From Tenacibaculum maritimum NCIMB 2154 (lineage in GTDB: Bacteria > Bacteroidota > Bacteroidia > Flavobacteriales > Flavobacteriaceae), in NCBI RefSeq assembly GCF_900119795.1, contig NZ_LT634361.1, positions 1-64,000 on the forward strand: a stretch of 64,000 bases of DNA. The letters run 5' to 3'. The notes beneath the pieces are model-generated. The model was not told where the DNA came from. It ran no database searches and saw only the letters and a list, made by a program, of their open reading frames with translations. Below, in pieces: positions 63,849 through 64,000 of this stretch. Made by a program: the position numbers and the translations under genes. The first letter of the stretch is position 1. Each line of letters begins with the position of its first letter.

Positions 63849-64000
63849 ATGAATGAAAAACAAATTATCAAAGGAAATTACCAAGTAGGTGAAACAACTG
63901 AAAAAGATGTTGAAATAACTTATGATAATGACTCTGGGAAAGAAGAAAATAATATAAAGCTTTTAAAATTTCTCAATAGCCCATGGCAGTTGGTTAAAAA
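63849..64000 (+). CDS. 5' part of an unknown gene, cut by the window edge
   Basis: An ATG-started frame of 50 codons stays open to the end of the window: MNEKQIIKGNYQVGETTEKD, then an acidic stretch and FLNSPWQLVK. It is hydrophilic with no signal peptide. Too little is present to assign a family. Confidence 0.5.
   Translation, partial: MNEKQIIKGNYQVGETTEKDVEITYDNDSGKEENNIKLLKFLNSPWQLVK

Overview
The window looks like chromosome from an AT-rich marine member of the Flavobacteriia (Bacteroidota), probably near Tenacibaculum. This is judged from protein style (DUF4175, head-GIN, Bacteroidota-type TssD), TAnnTTTG promoter -7 boxes, and A/T-rich codon use. No database search was possible. The two flanks are ordinary single-copy core genes; the middle (about 28.7-49.4 kb) is an accessory island.

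Left flank (1-28.7 kb): RNase R; a PLP amino-acid deaminase/aldolase with an aldonolactone oxidase; a head-GIN protein; TatA; an SPFH protein; a DUF4377/META lipoprotein; DoxX; a methyltransferase; mnmG, ybeY and a DUF4175 protein; an amine-oxidase-like flavoprotein with a membrane protein; the biotin genes bioF-bioD-bioA; gltX; a TerB-like protein; and a 1193-residue protein of unknown function. Four parS-like palindromes lie within 4.8 kb around mnmG, which suggests that the replication origin is not far away.

Island (28.7-49.4 kb): after a 57-bp minisatellite come three copies of a type VI secretion tube/carrier gene (tssD). Two precede a HEIGH zinc-metalloprotease effector and one precedes an HExxHxxGxxH metzincin effector. 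Each effector is followed by a lipoprotein immunity candidate overlapping its stop codon. Downstream is a string of orphan effector 3' ends, all starting at the same LKAYGG codon block just after the catalytic HEIGH, each overlapping a different (occasionally repeated) lipoprotein gene. This looks like a reservoir for swapping effector tips together with immunity genes.

The island is also built like an integron cassette array. Gene units are separated by attC-like elements (RYYYAAC ... GTTRRRY, imperfect hairpins), and the first bases of several units are the reverse complement of the last bases of the same unit, as expected for integrated integron cassettes. No integrase is present in the window. 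Other cargo includes a metalloprotease gene with an in-frame TAG, a frameshifted gene, a GIY-YIG-like protein, a ParD/ParE toxin-antitoxin pair and three proteins of unknown function. Three decayed IS1182-type elements and one end fragment sit at the same position inside the attC-like sites.

Right flank (49.4-64 kb): mfd, a TrmH-family methyltransferase, mutS, a UspA protein, a MATE exporter, an enoyl-CoA hydratase, a 31-residue membrane peptide with queD, pth, rplY, prs, tRNA-Leu(CAA), and the start of another gene.
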